Shown: piece after piece, positions 61,893 to 64,000 of the stretch | Numbering within the stretch: the stretch's first letter is position 1 | How the letters are laid out: every line of letters begins with the position of its first letter | Assembly (NCBI GenBank): GCA_942636505.2 | Contig: CALOGB020000119.1 | Location: forward strand, 1 to 64,000 | Length of the DNA: 64,000 nt | Direction of reading: 5' to 3' | Source: an uncultured bacterium | GTDB taxonomy: Bacteria; Pseudomonadota; Alphaproteobacteria; Sphingomonadales; Sphingomonadaceae | Position numbers and translations under genes: made by a program | The notes under the pieces: model-generated | What the model saw: only the letters and a program-made list of their open reading frames with translations | What the model was told of the DNA's origin: nothing | Database searches by the model: none

Positions 61893-62694
61893 GCAGCACC
61901 TCCAGTACCTGATCGGGTGCCGACATGTGAGGGAGATGCCCCGCGGCATTGATCCATTTGAGTTCCGCCGCGGGTATGTTCGCTAGAAGGTATGCGGCGA
62001 CCTCTGGCGGCACGGCAACATCCTCGCGCGATTGGAGCAAGAGCGTCGGCACTTTCAACTGCGGAAGGATGTGTCGCGTATCGCCCTGAAAAATCATGCG
62101 AGCAATCCGGGTGCTCACGTCGGGACGCATGGACAGCAATCCCGCTGAAAAGTCGGCAAGAGCGCTGGGCAACCCGGCTGGCATGACCAAAGAGGAGAAA
62201 CCCGCGACCCACGCTTGGTAGTTGCTACTCATCGCTTCGAGCAACGCGTCAATCTCGCCGGTTTCGAAGCCCCCTACGTATCCGGGGCAGTTGATGTAGC
62301 GCGGCGAGGCGTTGAGTAGCACCAGCTTGCTGAAACGCTCGGGGGCCTCGATCGCAGCCAGGACTCCTACCATGCCGGAAACTGAGTGGCCGACATACGT
62401 GCAGCGCGATATTTCAAGCTCATCGAGGAGGTTAAGAAGGTCGTCGGCATAGCCAGCGATCGAGCGGTAGCGCCGTTCGTCGAAGCTAACAGGCAGGACT
62501 GGGCTTGCACCTGGCAGATCGAACAGAACGCAGCGCGCGCCGAGGGATAGCGGAGGCGCAATCTGGCTCCACGCTGCCTGATCCGTGCCGAATCCGTGCG
62601 AGAACACGATGTGCTCCCCGACCGTGCCCAGCATGGTCGCGCGCAGATGCGCTGCAAGCTTTCCGCCGATCGGTCTCTCAACTGAACTCAACAA
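61876..62694 (-). CDS. RsbQ-like alpha/beta hydrolase
   Basis: 272 residues from a TTG with AAGGAG six bases ahead (RsbQ of B. subtilis has 269). The triad is Ser104 (VGHSVSGM), Asp225 (QSREDVAVP) and His253 (AAGHLPHMSAP). The lid region NASPRYINCPGYVGGFE and NYQAWVAGFSS is typical of RsbQ, D14 and KAI2. RsbQ is required to switch on the PAS-domain phosphatase RsbP, probably through a small hydrophobic ligand. Here the partner encoded next is a PAS-GGDEF cyclase. An ATG at 62760 is in frame, but the residues it adds do not resemble the family. Confidence 0.87.
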   Translation of the reverse strand: MLSSVERPIGGKLAAHLRATMLGTVGEHIVFSHGFGTDQAAWSQIAPPLSLGARCVLFDLPGASPVLPVSFDERRYRSIAGYADDLLNLLDELEISRCTYVGHSVSGMVGVLAAIEAPERFSKLVLLNASPRYINCPGYVGGFETGEIDALLEAMSSNYQAWVAGFSSLVMPAGLPSALADFSAGLLSMRPDVSTRIARMIFQGDTRHILPQLKVPTLLLQSREDVAVPPEVAAYLLANIPAAELKWINAAGHLPHMSAPDQVLEVLRGHLY

Positions 62695-63426
62695 GCCTAA
62701 CTCCTTGCGGCTGTGCTGGCACACGACTGATATCAATGGCGCCGATTGTAAAAGGCGCATTCAAAGCAGGACGAGCATCATTTTTCCTGACGGATTGAGT
62801 CAAACTCGCGGCCGGTGCAAAAACCCTTATCGGCGGTAGCTTGCTGACCCTAGTCGAACAATTCACAATCGATAGAATGCACCCGGCCAGCCACATGACG
62901 GCGAAGGTAATTCCCATGTTGGTCAGGATGGAATGCAACCGCTTAAGCGCAGACTGATGATATGGCTGCGTTGAGTTCCGCCAAGATGAAAAATATTATA
63001 AGATATCTTGTCTTTTCCGAGAGTTATTTGTTCAAAACCTGGGTCGTAGGAATCTCTGAGGCCGGACGTGTGCCCGTGAGATTGCCCGTTACCTCAGGTC
63101 GTCGTTCAAAGCGCACCTCCGTCGCCAAGCAGTAGATTTTTGAACGGCTAGGAATCGACCGTCGTTGCAGCGCACTACGCTGATAAACTTCGGTATGGTG
63201 ACGACGCGGTCGAGCTCGGCGATGTCAGTTTCGCCCGTTGGCGGCTTGAAGACCGCTCGAACGTCGCGCACGAGGGTGTGGACGAGATCGCGCGGCTCGA
63301 TCGCCCGCGGCATTGGCACCAGGCCACGTCCTGCTCAAACGAGGAGCGGATCACCAGTAGCGTTGCGGAGCCGCGTCAAGGTTCGGCTCATTGCCGACGG
63401 GCTCGGTCCCAGCTTCTCCGCAGCCC
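62695..63426. other. Gene-poor stretch
   Basis: About 730 bases. The AT-rich part 62940-63040 may hold the promoter of a lost gene. A minus frame (63319 to 63089) reads ELDRVVTIPKFISVV and a little more; it looks protein-like but has no recognised family. No RNA gene or repeat was seen. Confidence 0.4.
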
Positions 63427-63834
63427 GGCGATATTGCGACCGAGAAATATGCACGCGTCTTGGTGACGAATGCACTCGGTCCCATGCGCGTGATCAAGGC
63501 CTGCCGGAATCTGATCGCAGCCGATGGCCTGGTCGGGGTCATGTTCTCGGATCAAGGCTGCATCACCAACAACACCAACCACCTTCACGAGGTCTATCGC
63601 GGCAGCAAGGCGGCACTCAATTAACTCGCGCGGCGCTACGCAGCACGCCATGCAGGGGATCTTCCCGCGCTAGTGCGGATGGCACCCGGCTGGATACGAA
63701 CCCAGCTCGGCGGGCCCAAGGCGCCGTTCGGTATAGACGATAGCATGCCCCTGATCGTGGACGTGCTGCTCGGCCGTCAGGGCAAGCCGGGTCTCGCCTT
63801 CCTCAATCGCAACGGGAACACGGTCCTATGGTGA
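63427..63834 (+). pseudogene. SDR-family dehydrogenase pseudogene
   Basis: The frame begins mid-domain (GDIATEKYARVLVTNALGP), without the N-terminal Rossmann glycine motif, continues to EVYRGSKAALN with the catalytic YxxxK, then a TAA at 63622-63624, and carries on in the same frame (LARRYAARHAGD, MAPGWIRTQLGG, FLNRNGNTVLW) to TGA at 63834. Homologues have Gln after ALN, so a C-to-T change of CAA would explain the stop. With both a truncated 5' end and an internal stop it is not functional. Confidence 0.75.
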
Positions 63835-64000
63835 CCGAGCCAACACGACGCTGATCGGCATCGAGGAATACTTTCTGGCGCTGGCAATCGAACGCGCCTG
63901 ACACGCGATCGGGTTGGAATCGGCCGATCCGAGCGTCGGCTACCATCAAGGCGCTTTCGGACGGCGCCTGGTCGACCTCGCAGACGAAAGACCCGCCCTG
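63835..64000. other. Right end of window, possible fragment
   Basis: A plus frame reads ANTTLIGIEEYFLALAIERA to a stop at about 63902, perhaps the C-terminus of another decayed gene. The remaining bases to the edge cannot be judged. Confidence 0.3.

Overview
The window looks like chromosome of a sphingomonad-type alphaproteobacterium (Sphingomonas or a close relative). The grounds are high GC, dense operons joined by ATGA/GTGA overlaps, long TonB-dependent receptors, a caa3-type oxidase with fused subunits I and III, and a type I cellulose operon with bcsD. The genus is inferred from gene style only; there is no rRNA in the window, and I recognised no tRNA.

Layout. 1-5.6 kb: a yqiJ-flotillin pair (flotillin cut by the left edge), a small membrane protein with DedA, a processive-type GT2 glycosyltransferase and a cytochrome b561. 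5.8-6.9 kb: an ATP-grasp enzyme. 7.1-12.6 kb: a respiratory operon with CuA subunit II carrying its own haem c, fused subunits I+III, a small membrane protein, CtaG and a three-haem cytochrome c. 12.8-17.8 kb (minus): a TonB receptor, a PI-PLC-like phosphodiesterase and a histidine acid phosphatase/phytase-like enzyme, which together look like a scavenging operon for inositol phosphates or phospholipid phosphate. 18.4-28.6 kb: a complete cellulose operon (BcsR-like, bcsQ, fused bcsAB, bcsC, bcsD, bcsZ), followed by a 5'-truncated histidine kinase. 29.9-38.4 kb: a ROK repressor divergent from a TonB receptor, a DUF218 protein, a GH92 alpha-mannosidase and a GPH-type symporter (a mannoside-use locus), then msrA.

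39.9-57.5 kb is the most unusual part. It is a Pel-like exopolysaccharide operon that is wired differently from the Pseudomonas one. The PelA functions are split: the hydrolase is a separate small protein, while the deacetylase sits in a 1131-residue RTX protein with CBM9-like, Rossmann-like, deacetylase, cadherin-like and calcium-binding repeat regions. PelB is split into a TPR protein and an outer-membrane barrel. PelD stops after its GAF domain and lacks the c-di-GMP-binding GGDEF domain. No PelC is visible. A complete type I secretion system (ABC, HlyD, TolC) lies just downstream in convergent orientation and is the obvious candidate exporter for the RTX-deacetylase.

57.5-64 kb is mostly decayed sequence, with a retropepsin-like protease, an RsbQ-like alpha/beta hydrolase coupled to a PAS-GGDEF diguanylate cyclase, and an SDR pseudogene. 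The cyclase could feed c-di-GMP to the PilZ domain of the cellulose synthase. Two exopolysaccharide systems, their secretion machinery and a c-di-GMP enzyme within about 45 kb suggest a biofilm-oriented region.
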